A stretch of DNA of 64,000 nucleotides from Saprospiraceae bacterium UBA7687 (GTDB lineage Bacteria > Bacteroidota > Bacteroidia > Chitinophagales > Saprospiraceae): NCBI GenBank assembly GCA_002482845.1, contig DLGT01000138.1, positions 25,509-89,508 of the forward strand, written 5' to 3'. The translations under genes were made by a program, and so were the position numbers. Positions 8,819 to 18,711 of the stretch are shown piece by piece (the stretch's first letter is position 1; each line of letters opens with the position of its first letter). The notes below the pieces were generated by a model, which was given only the letters and a program-made list of their open reading frames with translations, ran no database searches and was not told where the DNA came from.

Positions 8819-10966
8819 TCAGAATACTGATCTAATTTGTGCATTTTCTATTTTCAGTTCATGCTTCTTCTTCTGATTAAATTTTGTTACTCTAATCACC
8901 ACCTTGTTCACATTGGGTTTTATGTTAATCGGGGTTTCTATTAGGATTTTATTTCCATCTATTTTTTTATAATTAAATCTATTCCCTTCCCCGACATAAT
9001 CCATAGAATTATGATTGCCATCAAATTGCCAAGCTTCTGTAGAACTTAGCACGTAAGTTGCATCTGGACATTCCATAGTGTAAGAAATAATATAGTTACC
9101 AGGAACCAAAGCATCAGACGTCCATCCCGCTTCATAGCCCCAACCCTTTGCATTTTCTAGCTTTACAAATTCTAGTTTTTGTGACACAGCAGGAGGTAAT
9201 ACTACTAATTGACTGATCGAATCATTAAACTCTTTGACCACTTGATCAAACATATCTAGAGACAGACTTTTTAATCTGAACTCATCGTTCTCAAATACGA
9301 TAGGCGCTTTTTTTGTCCAATGTGTGAGCTTTGGTCTGTGGTCTTGGATCTCCTTTTTCGATTCTATGACTAACAGTGGTTTTGAACTTTTCGTCCTAAT
9401 GATATCGATTATTTTGGGTACTTTGTAAGGTTGATTGGTCAGTTCATTTAATAATAATGACTGGCTAAATGACGTCCTACTCATCATGACACCCATTGAT
9501 GGCAAACCCATATTAAAACCAATTTTGTAGGTTTGGTTTAGTACATCTCCTTGATCAGGCCATGAAAAACACTCTGAGCCAGTATTAAAATATGGATCAG
9601 GCAAGGATGCTTGAAAATCTTTTAGATTAATAGGAAGGCTAAATCGAGATTCACACAAAAAATCTGGTATATTAGTCTGATACCACTCTTGTCTGTTTAT
9701 AAACATGGCACCTTCAAAAATAAGTATTAATGGAATGGTGTACAAAAATTTGATCGTTTTTGCACTTGATTTTAACCAGTGATAAATCACGTAAATGGCC
9801 AATAAATTAACGGCATAAAAACTGACCCAACCTACACGTCCAATACTCCTAAATTGTTTGTACGGTCCCATATAATCTAATAACCACTCAAGACCGGGAA
9901 TTGTAAATGGCAACCCAAATGAGATTAAAGAAGATAAGAGAAAAACACTTACAAAATAAATCAAAATTTTGTCCTGACTAATGAAAGTTTTAGTTTTTGT
10001 AAATCTAAAAATCGCATAAAATATACTAGAAATCACAAAAATCACTCCTATTATACCAATATAGTTTCTTCCTTCGGGATCTACATTCCTAACTTTGATA
10101 ATATTGGTATTAATATATTCAAAAAGTGGAAGTTTGTAACTAAACAATAAGCCTTCCCACGAAGAATGATAAGCAAAGAAACCCCAAGGATCATTAGGTC
10201 TGTCGTTACTATAATTAAAGTAAGAAGAAAAAAAGTTTAATATCAGAAATGGTAAAACTACTTGTAAACTAATAACCTTAAGCATTTCTAACCACTTTCG
10301 GTCAGATTGTAAAGTATAATAAATAAATATAGATAACAGAGTAAAAATGGAAATGGTAATAAAATAATACATGTGAAATAGACCACTACAAACTACCAAC
10401 AAACCAATAATTGCGCTCGTTTTCAACCTATTATTACCTTCCCAAAACAATAACCAAAGGTAAAATATCCACGGCAACACTGGATAAAACATAGAGAAAT
10501 GTCCATTTATCCTCCCAGCTTGAGGATTTAGAATCATTAAGCCAAGGGTACAACCTAAAGCGAATAAAAACTCTATTTTCAGCTTTCTGAAACACAAAAA
10601 CAAGCCTAAACCTCCTAAAATAATTCCAAAAATGAGTGTCATATTATGAAAGGCTACTAGATTGCATTCAAACCAACTAGGAAATATATTTGATAATACT
10701 TTAGTAAGATTTGCTATTAATGGCTGATTATCCGTAAAAATTATATTTTCACCAAAAGGATAGTTCATGCCTTCGAAAGTCATAAACGTGGAATCATGTT
10801 TTACATGGTACATATAAGTAAAATAGTTTTTCAAACCATCTCCTCCATTTACCAAAAAATCATTGGGCACTTTGAGCACCCTTTGATAGCTAAAACAAAT
10901 AAAAATCCCTATGATTATAAAAGCAAACAGTATTTCTTTCTTCCTTATATTTGTTTCAAAATTCAT
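8819..10966 (-). CDS. Polytopic membrane protein, GT-C-like, with C-terminal soluble domain
   Basis: 715 aa. About eleven hydrophobic segments fill residues 10-430, then a soluble domain of nearly 290 residues. The first loop carries a conserved-looking acidic stretch (NDFLVNGGDGLKNYF) followed by NYPFGENIIFTDNQP; an acidic residue in the first extracytoplasmic loop is what GT-C glycosyltransferases use. The layout (helices first, long exported C-terminal domain) also resembles YfhO-like proteins. I do not recognise a specific family and infer a role in lipid-linked sugar transfer only from fold type and neighbours. Confidence 0.75.
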   Translation of the reverse strand: MNFETNIRKKEILFAFIIIGIFICFSYQRVLKVPNDFLVNGGDGLKNYFTYMYHVKHDSTFMTFEGMNYPFGENIIFTDNQPLIANLTKVLSNIFPSWFECNLVAFHNMTLIFGIILGGLGLFLCFRKLKIEFLFALGCTLGLMILNPQAGRINGHFSMFYPVLPWIFYLWLLFWEGNNRLKTSAIIGLLVVCSGLFHMYYFITISIFTLLSIFIYYTLQSDRKWLEMLKVISLQVVLPFLILNFFSSYFNYSNDRPNDPWGFFAYHSSWEGLLFSYKLPLFEYINTNIIKVRNVDPEGRNYIGIIGVIFVISSIFYAIFRFTKTKTFISQDKILIYFVSVFLLSSLISFGLPFTIPGLEWLLDYMGPYKQFRSIGRVGWVSFYAVNLLAIYVIYHWLKSSAKTIKFLYTIPLILIFEGAMFINRQEWYQTNIPDFLCESRFSLPINLKDFQASLPDPYFNTGSECFSWPDQGDVLNQTYKIGFNMGLPSMGVMMSRTSFSQSLLLNELTNQPYKVPKIIDIIRTKSSKPLLVIESKKEIQDHRPKLTHWTKKAPIVFENDEFRLKSLSLDMFDQVVKEFNDSISQLVVLPPAVSQKLEFVKLENAKGWGYEAGWTSDALVPGNYIISYTMECPDATYVLSSTEAWQFDGNHNSMDYVGEGNRFNYKKIDGNKILIETPINIKPNVNKVVIRVTKFNQKKKHELKIENAQIRSVF

Positions 10967-10989
10967 TCTATATGACTATTTATATCTTG

Positions 10990-10997
10990 CAAAGATA
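10990..10997 (-). promoter_or_regulatory. -7 box TATCTTTG for the 715-aa membrane protein
   Basis: CAAAGATA on the plus strand reads TATCTTTG on the minus strand, 23 bases before the ATG at 10966. No convincing -33 element. Confidence 0.45.
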
Positions 10998-11037
10998 AAC
11001 TTTATATAAGTGTATCCCATTTTTGCACAGAAACTAA

Positions 11038-11092
11038 TTTAAAATTCATTTTGTCACCTTTAGGGTCGGGGTAAAACAAAAGGAATTTTAAA
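11038..11092 (+). repeat. Dispersed palindromic repeat, copy C
   Basis: Arms TTTAAAATTCATTTTG (11038-11053) and CAAAAGGAATTTTAAA (11077-11092) pair at 15 of 16 positions around CACCTTTAGGGTCGGGGTAAAA. The arm type matches copy A, not the TGATAATCA type of the others. Confidence 0.8.
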
Positions 11093-11188
11093 CTAAGTAT
11101 ATTTTAGTAATACGCACACTTTATATGATTATTCAACTTTTTCTAAGGCCTAATGGATGAAACTAATTAATAACTTCTATCTGCAACA

Positions 11189-12796
11189 TCATTCTTTAAG
11201 TCCATAAAGTACAGACCTACCAGATTTAGACTTGCAAATGACATCATATTTTGCGACCAATTGACTATCAATTTCAATGGTATTCGGATGTTCCATATGC
11301 ATCTCTTTTTTTCCTATCACTAATACATATTCTATCGGTGTTTTGCCAGTTTTTTCCGCATATGAAGTAAAAAGAGCTCTCGGAGGTCTGTCTTCAAAAC
11401 ACATCCCATCTTTTCCTGTAGCATTATAAAAACTAAACTTCTGGTCTTTCCAGTTGAGCGGAAACCAACTCATATGTGCTTGGTAATTATCAGATAAAAT
11501 CAATGGTTTTTTTGCACCCAAATAAGATGTCCCGTGCATAAATGTCCAATTCTGAGGAGCTATTAACCGTCCATCTACCGTAGTACCATTGTAATCATAA
11601 TTTAGTGTCAAAACTTTAGTTCTAGGCAATATTTGTTCTTCACATTCCATATAATCATCTACCCACGCAGAAGCTTCAGCATATGAGGGATATCTTAAAA
11701 AAGCAAAAATAAAAATAATTACCAATGCAAAAACATTAATCAATGCCTTAAACCAAATAGCCAATCTCAACGAACTCATCCACAACAGAATACAAATATG
11801 AGGCAAAAACTTAAGTCTATCACCTCCGATCATAGAGTCATTTATCAGATTTGCATGAAATAAAAAAACAAAAAACAGACACAATAACAACAATCCATCC
11901 GCAATGTGTACAATAGGTCCACGTTTTATCCTATTAATGACACCAATAATCAAAATGAGAATTGCAAACTTTCCGACAATCAGAGAAAATGATCTTTCAC
12001 CATCAGCATATGTCATTAAAGAATCCATATTCCAGAGGCTATTCCAATCCAACGGCTTTGAAAAACTGGAACCCATTACAAATGAGAGATACAAAAGTAA
12101 TGAAGGCAAAACAATAAGTGCCAATGGTGATATTTTCTTCAAAAATTCAAGTACAATTTCTTTAGCATTGGGCTTTATAAGTATTGAAATTAAATCTGCA
12201 AGGGTGATAAAAACTATACCCGCAATTGCAAAAATAAACCCAATAGGGTGCATAAAATAGTTTATGGTAAGTAATAATGCCAATTTTAAAGCAGTTTTCC
12301 GGTTTCTTAAATCATTTTTGTGCTTTATGTAATAACCCATCACCCAAAAAGAAGCAGCAAAACTGAAAGTATAATTTAAAAATCCCTTCATCATCAGATG
12401 GTGAAAAGTAAACAAAAGCACAGATAAAACCGCCCAATCACTGTTAGGAGAAATATTCTTACATAAATACCTCGCTCCAAAAGAAAAAGTAAAAATATAA
12501 GTTCCAAAAAACAATTTTTCTGAAATACTTGGTGAAAAAAATATCTGAAAGAATCCGAGTAATATATGATCCCACAAATTGGGCGTAAGCTTATAGTTTA
12601 CCATATAAAAATCTAGGTAAAATGCCCTGTCCATATTTAGAATGATATCTTTAAGAACCTTTGCATTGTACAAATGGCATGGGCCATCTCCTGTCACCAT
12701 CCAAGTATTGGTCAATAACGGATATAAAAAAACAAGGACTCCTACATAAAACAATTTGCTTGTTATCTTTTGTAATCCACTTTCAGTTAATATCAT
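11189..12796 (-). CDS. Polytopic membrane protein, possible GT-C glycosyltransferase
   Basis: 535 aa with about ten to twelve hydrophobic segments to residue ~370 and a soluble tail of ~160 residues. The first exported loop contains TGDGPCHLYNAK (Asp37), followed by DFYMVNYKLTPNLWDH, an arrangement seen in uncharacterised Bacteroidota membrane proteins related to GT-C transferases. No exact family recognised. It lies in the glycan locus; the downstream neighbour on this strand is the 715-aa protein, about 220 bases away, so a shared transcript is possible. A TAATTTTG box at 12802-12809 lies only six bases before the start, so the transcript would have almost no leader or the start is slightly downstream. 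Confidence 0.75.
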   Translation of the reverse strand: MILTESGLQKITSKLFYVGVLVFLYPLLTNTWMVTGDGPCHLYNAKVLKDIILNMDRAFYLDFYMVNYKLTPNLWDHILLGFFQIFFSPSISEKLFFGTYIFTFSFGARYLCKNISPNSDWAVLSVLLFTFHHLMMKGFLNYTFSFAASFWVMGYYIKHKNDLRNRKTALKLALLLTINYFMHPIGFIFAIAGIVFITLADLISILIKPNAKEIVLEFLKKISPLALIVLPSLLLYLSFVMGSSFSKPLDWNSLWNMDSLMTYADGERSFSLIVGKFAILILIIGVINRIKRGPIVHIADGLLLLCLFFVFLFHANLINDSMIGGDRLKFLPHICILLWMSSLRLAIWFKALINVFALVIIFIFAFLRYPSYAEASAWVDDYMECEEQILPRTKVLTLNYDYNGTTVDGRLIAPQNWTFMHGTSYLGAKKPLILSDNYQAHMSWFPLNWKDQKFSFYNATGKDGMCFEDRPPRALFTSYAEKTGKTPIEYVLVIGKKEMHMEHPNTIEIDSQLVAKYDVICKSKSGRSVLYGLKE

Positions 12797-13022
12797 TTTA
12801 GCAAAATTAATGGTTTAATAAAACGATGCGAATATACAACATAACTAATTTGTACTTGAAAAAATATTTTTAAGTCCTAAGGATTTAATCCAATTAGCAA
12901 ATACCCTCAATGTAATTTGAGTGTTATGTATTGGATATTCCCATTTTATTTTGCCAGAACAAAATAATACTGCTATTTTGTGACTTCAATATTAAATCCG
13001 GTATCTAAACTTAGTACAAAAT

Positions 13023-14600
13023 ATGTTTAAAAATCTAAACTTCGACTTAAAGAGTTCAAATCAGTGGTATTTGATAGCTGTTTTGATTTATCTTTTATTT
13101 TGGACATTATTGCGTGCTCAGTATATAGACATCCCATTCTATTGGGATGAAGCTTGGGTCTATGCACCTGGTATTAGACATATGATGGATAGTGGACCAT
13201 CACTTTTACCTGATGCCATACCTGAATTTTATTCACGTGGGCATCCTTTATTATTTTATTTTTTAGGTGGTATTTGGCTTAAAATATTCGGAACTTCTTT
13301 TGTAGCATACCACACTTTTCCACTTACCATAAGTGTATTGTTTTTGTTTTTCATTTTCATTACTGTCAAAGAATGGACAAATAATCTGACAGCGCTCGGT
13401 GTTATGGTATTAATAAGTGTTGAAAAAATATTTTATACAGAAGCTGCCAATGTATTGCCAGAAATACTCGTCGCCTTATTTTTTCTACTTTCTGTTCGAT
13501 ACTATCTGAAAGAAAAGATGTGGCTTTACATCTTGTTTGCAAGTCTAGGCATATTGACCAAAGAGTCGGGTATCGTAATACCTGCTGCCATACTTTTTGG
13601 CAACTTTTTGTGGAATATCAAAAATCTTAAGTCATTATTTAGTGGTGATGCCCTTAAAAAACAATTGTTGATCGTTGCACCAATTATGACTTTCATCCTT
13701 TTCCTTTCCATTCAATACATGTACAAAGGTTGGTTTCTATTTCCTGAACATACGGGAATGATGATCAAAAAGTCAACTGAATTTATAGAAAAACTAAATT
13801 TTGCTTTCGAATGGTTGTTAGAAGATGGACAGATATTCTGGATGAGCGGTTGTCTTGGTTTGCTTTTGGTATTCGGTGGTAAGGAACAACAACGGCAAAC
13901 TTTATTTATGTCCTTGATTGGTATTTTAGTATCCATGTATGTAATCAAAAATTTCAATACAAATATAGAATTTATGGTCCTTATGGCATTTGCCATTCTA
14001 TTAGGAGCTATACATTTGATAGGAAGAACTTTATTTGGTGATGCTGATGTCAGTTTGAAAAAAATCTTGATTATTAATTTTGCTGTGTATTTGTCCTATC
14101 TCATATTTTGTTCTGTCAATTTTGTGACCGTAAGATATTTGATTGCACTGTTGCCATTTGGCTTCTTTTTGTATGTAGTTATTATTAAAAAATTATCGCC
14201 CAATAAGTGGGTGTTTAGTGCTGTAGTTTTATTTTTGTTTGCAGTATTAGCTAAAGAAAATTTTGCTAAAAACAGGCAAGGAAATCTTACTTCACAAATA
14301 GCATACTTAGAAATAAGACAAGACCTAGTTAAAAAGCTGGAAGAGTTACAAACATATGACAGCTCCATAGGCATTAATGATTTTGTCATCCGACGTACAT
14401 TACAAGATCCATATAGTGGTTTTCTATCATCCGCCAAAGTGTTTTCAAAAGTGGATTGGTCTGTGGACGAAGGTAAAGATTATCTAGTCATTAGCAACCT
14501 TGACCCTTATCCCGATTTTGTCAAACAAGGTAAATTTGTATTGGTAAACAAATGGGAAAAAGGAGTGAGCTGGATAGAACTTTGGCAAAGACAAAATTAA
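13023..14600 (+). CDS. ArnT/PMT-like family 39 glycosyltransferase
   Basis: 525 aa, a typical GT-C enzyme: about eleven membrane helices and a small soluble C-terminal part. The catalytic first loop has IPFYWDEAWVYAPG with Asp42-Glu43, followed by FYSRGHPLLFYFLGGIWLKIFG, the pattern of the dolichyl-phosphate-mannose/ArnT family (PMT_2 type). These enzymes move a sugar from a polyprenyl phosphate to a protein or lipid on the outer side of the inner membrane. Transcribed toward the wecE-like operon; only 11 bases separate the two stop codons, so no independent terminator fits between them. Confidence 0.85.
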   Translation: MFKNLNFDLKSSNQWYLIAVLIYLLFWTLLRAQYIDIPFYWDEAWVYAPGIRHMMDSGPSLLPDAIPEFYSRGHPLLFYFLGGIWLKIFGTSFVAYHTFPLTISVLFLFFIFITVKEWTNNLTALGVMVLISVEKIFYTEAANVLPEILVALFFLLSVRYYLKEKMWLYILFASLGILTKESGIVIPAAILFGNFLWNIKNLKSLFSGDALKKQLLIVAPIMTFILFLSIQYMYKGWFLFPEHTGMMIKKSTEFIEKLNFAFEWLLEDGQIFWMSGCLGLLLVFGGKEQQRQTLFMSLIGILVSMYVIKNFNTNIEFMVLMAFAILLGAIHLIGRTLFGDADVSLKKILIINFAVYLSYLIFCSVNFVTVRYLIALLPFGFFLYVVIIKKLSPNKWVFSAVVLFLFAVLAKENFAKNRQGNLTSQIAYLEIRQDLVKKLEELQTYDSSIGINDFVIRRTLQDPYSGFLSSAKVFSKVDWSVDEGKDYLVISNLDPYPDFVKQGKFVLVNKWEKGVSWIELWQRQN

Positions 14601-14611
14601 TATTTTGTGGC

Positions 14612-15748
14612 TCAGCTTTCGCTTTGTTCAAAATATTTGATAACATGCTCAATGATGTATGATTGCTGATCATCTGTAAGTTCATAATAAAACGGCAATC
14701 TTAAGAGACAATCCGTATAACGGTCACTTTGGAATAGCTCTCGTCCATCATGCTGATGTGTATAGTAAGCACTTTTGTGTAGTGATTGATAATGAAAAAC
14801 AGCATAGATACCTACGCTTTTTAAATATTCTATTAATTTCGTTCGCTGTGCTAAAGTAATACACACCAGATAAAACATATGTGCATTATTAGTCGCATAA
14901 GTTGGGATTTCAGGCAGTTGGATTTGATATTTTTTTAATGGACTGAATGCTTCCATATATTTATCCCAAATACGTTTTCTTTGGGTTTGAATGATATCCA
15001 TTTTCTCCAACTGTGCATACAAAAAAGCAGCAATAATATCTGATGGAAGAAAAGATGAGCCAATATCCATCCAACCATATTTATCTACTTCACCTCTGAA
15101 AAATTGACTCCGATTAGTTCCTTTTTCTCTTATGATTTCGGCACGTTCATTATATTTTTCGTCATTAATACACAACATTCCTCCTTCGCCAGAAATGATA
15201 TTTTTAGTTTCGTGAAATGAAAATGCACTTAGACTACCTATACTACCTAGTCTTTTGCCTTTGTAATAACTATCTATTGCCTGAGCTGCATCTTCTACGA
15301 CGATTAAGTTATGTTTAGCGGCAATGTCCATGATAACATCCATATCACAAGCTATTCCAGCATAATGAACCACGATGATTACCTTTGTTTTGGGTGTAAT
15401 CAGCGACTCTATTTGAGATTCGTCTATGTTTGGATTTTCTGATTTACTATCTGCAAAGACTATTTTTGCACCACGAAGTACAAATGCGTTTACAGTAGAG
15501 ACGAAGGTATATGATGGCGCTATGACTTCATCACCTTCTTGGATATTCGCTAGAATTGCCGCCATTTCCAGAGCATCCGTACAAGATGTGGTCAATAGGC
15601 ATTTTTGAAAACCCATTTGTGATTCAAAAAATTGATGTACTTTTTTAGTATATTTCCCATCACCAGATATCTTTCCCGAGATGACAGCATCTGTGATATA
15701 TTCTGTTTCTGAACCACTCAGAAATGGTTTATTAAAAGGTATATTCAT
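14612..15748 (-). CDS. wecE: dTDP-4-amino-4,6-dideoxygalactose transaminase (DegT/WecE family)
   Basis: 378 aa from the ATG at 15748, chosen because it makes a four-base ATGA overlap with the preceding gene; a TTG two codons earlier also opens the frame. PLP-dependent sugar aminotransferase of the DegT/DnrJ/EryC1 family. It converts dTDP-4-keto-6-deoxyglucose to dTDP-4-amino-4,6-dideoxygalactose. Visible: IPFNKPFLSGSE start, TTSCTDALEMAA (PLP phosphate site), VVEDAAQAI, and the Schiff-base lysine in FSFHETKNI (about Lys182), then GEGGML. The full-length similarity in motif order is to WecE/RffA rather than to ArnB or PseC. Last gene of a four-gene operon. The dTDP-glucose genes rmlA/rmlB are not in the window. 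Confidence 0.88.
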   Translation of the reverse strand: MNIPFNKPFLSGSETEYITDAVISGKISGDGKYTKKVHQFFESQMGFQKCLLTTSCTDALEMAAILANIQEGDEVIAPSYTFVSTVNAFVLRGAKIVFADSKSENPNIDESQIESLITPKTKVIIVVHYAGIACDMDVIMDIAAKHNLIVVEDAAQAIDSYYKGKRLGSIGSLSAFSFHETKNIISGEGGMLCINDEKYNERAEIIREKGTNRSQFFRGEVDKYGWMDIGSSFLPSDIIAAFLYAQLEKMDIIQTQRKRIWDKYMEAFSPLKKYQIQLPEIPTYATNNAHMFYLVCITLAQRTKLIEYLKSVGIYAVFHYQSLHKSAYYTHQHDGRELFQSDRYTDCLLRLPFYYELTDDQQSYIIEHVIKYFEQSES

Positions 15749-16455
15749 ATCCAAAAATGGTAGATCGCGGTTTGACTTAAAGGTGCAAACCCTTGTTGTT
15801 TATAAAAATTATTAGCACCCAAATTTTCTAGTTGAGTGCTGACTTGTAATGTGTCGATTCCTTTATTTTGACAATATGCAAATACTGCATCCATAAGTTT
15901 AGCACCTATTCGTTGTCCCCTAGCATTGGCATCCACGGCTATTAGTCCTATCGTGGCCACACTTTCATTAAGTTTGATAGTAACGAATCCTAAGACTCCT
16001 GTCCCATTATCATATATAAAAACTTCATCAGCAATGATTTTGTCCAATGAATTTGTAACCCATGTATGATACAATTTTTCAAAAGATCTATTTGGAAATC
16101 GACCATCTATTTTAAATCTAGAAGAATGTCCTGCCTCTATACCTAAACTTAATAATGCAGAAGTATCTTTTTCTGTAAACACAGTTCTGATACATGGATC
16201 CGACCTAAATGGCTGTTCACTAATAGAAATAGTATATAAAATATTGGTGGTAACATACCAATCTCTAAATTTATCAAAATGGTGTGCTGATGAAATTTGT
16301 TGTAAGTTTGAAAAACCATACATTAAGTCATAACCTTGTGTTTTCCCAAGATCAAACAATGTACTTGCTTCTATTTCAGGGGATGAATTAAGTTGAATTT
16401 TGCCAATCTTCTTTTCAAAAAATGAAGAGTCCCATGTCAAATAGTCTATCTCCAT
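15745..16455 (-). CDS. wecD: dTDP-fucosamine acetyltransferase-like GNAT protein (WecD family)
   Basis: 236 aa. The N-terminus LTWDSSFFEKKIGKI is typical of WecD/RffC-like enzymes; the C-terminal half is a GNAT domain with VATIGLIAVDANARGQRIGAKLM as acetyl-CoA-binding loop and LGANNFYKQQGF near the end. The expected reaction is N-acetylation of dTDP-4-amino-4,6-dideoxygalactose, giving dTDP-Fuc4NAc, which fits the overlapping downstream aminotransferase. Its ATG follows directly on the TGA of the upstream GT2 gene. The name is by pairing and motif pattern; another 4-amino sugar is possible. Confidence 0.8.
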   Translation of the reverse strand: MEIDYLTWDSSFFEKKIGKIQLNSSPEIEASTLFDLGKTQGYDLMYGFSNLQQISSAHHFDKFRDWYVTTNILYTISISEQPFRSDPCIRTVFTEKDTSALLSLGIEAGHSSRFKIDGRFPNRSFEKLYHTWVTNSLDKIIADEVFIYDNGTGVLGFVTIKLNESVATIGLIAVDANARGQRIGAKLMDAVFAYCQNKGIDTLQVSTQLENLGANNFYKQQGFAPLSQTAIYHFWI

Positions 16456-17388
16456 TCAATTGATTTTTTTAGCAATGATATACGTAGGTCTTTGTTTTAC
16501 AGCTTCAAAGATTTTTCCTATATACAAGCCACTTATACCAAGAATGGAAATAATAATACCAGAAAGAAACCAAATGGAAATTAAAGTACTTGCAAAACCT
16601 GGCACTAGAATCCTGCCCGAAAAATACAGCCACAAATAATAAATGCCTACACAAAATGAAATTACAGAAATAAATATCCCCAATTTTACGGCTAGTCGGA
16701 GTGGTTTGTCAGAAAAAGCAATCATATTATCAAAGGCTAACTGAAGCAATTTCCCTAAAGTATAGGTGGACTTTCCTTCATTTTTACCATGAGCAACATT
16801 AATGCTACTTTTATTAAACCCAACCCATCTAGACATGGTAGGAAAATATCGGATATGGTCCTTCATCGAAAGAATGGCTGCTACTACATTTTTCTGGTAG
16901 ATTCCAAAATTTGCAATGGTATGATCCTGTTTTGTATCCGTCAAGTAACTAAATACCCCATAAAATATCTTGGATGATGCCCGTTTAAAAAATCCATCTT
17001 GTCTCTCTGTCCTTCTAGCATAAACAATCTCAAATCCTTCTAAAGCTTTTTGATAAAGATTTGGAATTTCTTCCGGTAAGTCTTGAAGATCGCAATCCAT
17101 GACGATGATCCATTCGCCACTAGCATGTTCTAGCCCTGCAGTGATGGCATAATGCTGTCCGAAATTCCTACTCAGTTTTATACCTTTGACTTTGATATTT
17201 GCACTACAAATTTGTGTTATTTTTTGCCAAGAGTCATCAGGACCATCATCTTCTACGAGTATGATCTCGTAATTGTTGGTTATTTTTTCTACACTTTTAA
17301 TTACTCTTTCTACAAGTTCATCAATGACATTTGCCCCACGATATACAGGGGACACTACACTCATAAAGATTTGATCACTTTTATCCAT
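16456..17388 (-). CDS. Family 2 glycosyltransferase, undecaprenyl-phosphate type with membrane tail
   Basis: 310 aa. GT-A domain (1-230) with SVVSPVYRGANVI, EIILVEDDGPDDSW, LSRNFGQHYAITAGLEHASG and the metal-binding VMDCDLQDLPEEI, followed by two membrane helices (about 235-257 and 268-290). This is the GtrB/ArnC-like layout: such enzymes load a sugar onto undecaprenyl phosphate on the inside of the inner membrane. The start overlaps the previous gene by eight bases and the stop abuts the next start, so it is translated with the WecD/WecE-like genes. Fuc4NAc or the like is a reasonable but unproven donor. Confidence 0.87.
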   Translation of the reverse strand: MDKSDQIFMSVVSPVYRGANVIDELVERVIKSVEKITNNYEIILVEDDGPDDSWQKITQICSANIKVKGIKLSRNFGQHYAITAGLEHASGEWIIVMDCDLQDLPEEIPNLYQKALEGFEIVYARRTERQDGFFKRASSKIFYGVFSYLTDTKQDHTIANFGIYQKNVVAAILSMKDHIRYFPTMSRWVGFNKSSINVAHGKNEGKSTYTLGKLLQLAFDNMIAFSDKPLRLAVKLGIFISVISFCVGIYYLWLYFSGRILVPGFASTLISIWFLSGIIISILGISGLYIGKIFEAVKQRPTYIIAKKIN

Positions 17389-18676
17389 TTTGAACTTTTA
17401 TCGGAATTTTATACAAAATTACAAATAAAACAAAAAATGGAACCAAAAACAAATACGAGTAAGGTGCAAAAACAAAATTATAGAAAATAGTCAAATACAA
17501 ACACATGCTCCCTAACAAAAATAAATTGGTGTCTTTTATTTTTTCTTTTTTGAAATAATAGACTACAATAGTCATCATTGTGATTGATAAAGAAAGAACA
17601 ATATGCACCATTTTGATAGCGCTAATTTTTTCCAAAATAGTTCCATCCCAAAAATCTAAAAAGTAGATGGCAAACCCTAATCCTTGGGCTAGCGTATACG
17701 GTTTACCAATATGCTGATACCATTCAGGCACTGAAGACCAAAGGTGCTCTGCCATCTGATCATAATTCTTCAAACTATTAAAAAACAAGAATGGATCCTG
17801 AGTCATAAATGGCAATACATAGAGCACTACAATCAAAGTTACAACAATTCCTGTGAGCTTTAAAGTTTTGTGCCATCCTTCTTCCCAATAATACACAAGC
17901 GCATAGGCAGGCAACCATAACAAGATACCATATCGAGATAATAAACAAACAGCAATCGCAAATGAACGAAGGTAAATCGATTTTGAAAACAAACTATAGG
18001 CCAACAATAGGTAATAAGCAACGTCTAGTAGTTCAACAGAATGTGCGAAAATGGCAATATGAAACCTGATTATCAAATATATAGAAACAAATGGCAAAAC
18101 AATTTTAAAAATATTCCAAATCAACTCAGGAGTAATATCAGGAGTCTGATTTGTCTTTTTCAACACAATGGCTATCATGATTACAAATGCAATAAATGCT
18201 AAAACTCGGTAATCAATTTTCAATAATTCGGCTAGCGCAAATGGTAAAAATTGCATCGTTAAATAACCTGGTTGAAATGACCATCCGGGAAACTCTACCA
18301 CTTGATAAGGAGATTCTCCTTGGACCAATCTTTTGGCCATAAATTGTAGTGTGGGTACTACATCAGACTGCATGGGATCCGCAGGATGATTGAAAAAGAC
18401 AACAGATATCTTTGCAAAAACAAGTATAGCCAAAATCACAAAAATCCAGAAAAAATAGTTGGGTACTTCCGTTGGTCTTGCTTGGTTTATTTCTGCCCGT
18501 TTAAAACTATAAAAAACAGCCGCAACACTAGCCAAAATACCTCCTGAAACCCAAAAAATTGGGAGCAATAGATAATGTTCTTCATGGCGTCCCCATGTTA
18601 AAACCATTAATTCTAAAAAAATACCTAGCAAAACTAGAATAGCACTTACATTAATGTCCTTTAGCGAAAATCCCAT
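17381..18676 (-). CDS. Polytopic GT-C-like membrane protein
   Basis: 431 aa, about eleven hydrophobic segments. The first large exported loop carries NHPADPMQSDVVPTLQFM and ERLVQGESPYQ-like sequence (KRLVQGESPYQVVEFPG), which resembles family 87-type mannosyltransferases where an Asp in this loop is catalytic. First gene of the operon that continues with GT2, WecD-like and WecE-like genes, so it may be the transferase using the lipid-linked amino sugar. Exact family not certain. Confidence 0.75.
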   Translation of the reverse strand: MGFSLKDINVSAILVLLGIFLELMVLTWGRHEEHYLLLPIFWVSGGILASVAAVFYSFKRAEINQARPTEVPNYFFWIFVILAILVFAKISVVFFNHPADPMQSDVVPTLQFMAKRLVQGESPYQVVEFPGWSFQPGYLTMQFLPFALAELLKIDYRVLAFIAFVIMIAIVLKKTNQTPDITPELIWNIFKIVLPFVSIYLIIRFHIAIFAHSVELLDVAYYLLLAYSLFSKSIYLRSFAIAVCLLSRYGILLWLPAYALVYYWEEGWHKTLKLTGIVVTLIVVLYVLPFMTQDPFLFFNSLKNYDQMAEHLWSSVPEWYQHIGKPYTLAQGLGFAIYFLDFWDGTILEKISAIKMVHIVLSLSITMMTIVVYYFKKEKIKDTNLFLLGSMCLYLTIFYNFVFAPYSYLFLVPFFVLFVILYKIPIKVQNG

Positions 18677-18695
18677 ATTCGACCATAATTTGCGC

Positions 18696-18703
18696 CAAAT
18701 ATA
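18696..18703 (-). promoter_or_regulatory. -7 box TATATTTG for the glycan operon
   Basis: CAAATATA on the plus strand, 20 bases before the ATG at 18676, matches TAnnTTTG on the minus strand. Confidence 0.45.
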
Positions 18704-18711
18704 GCAAAACT

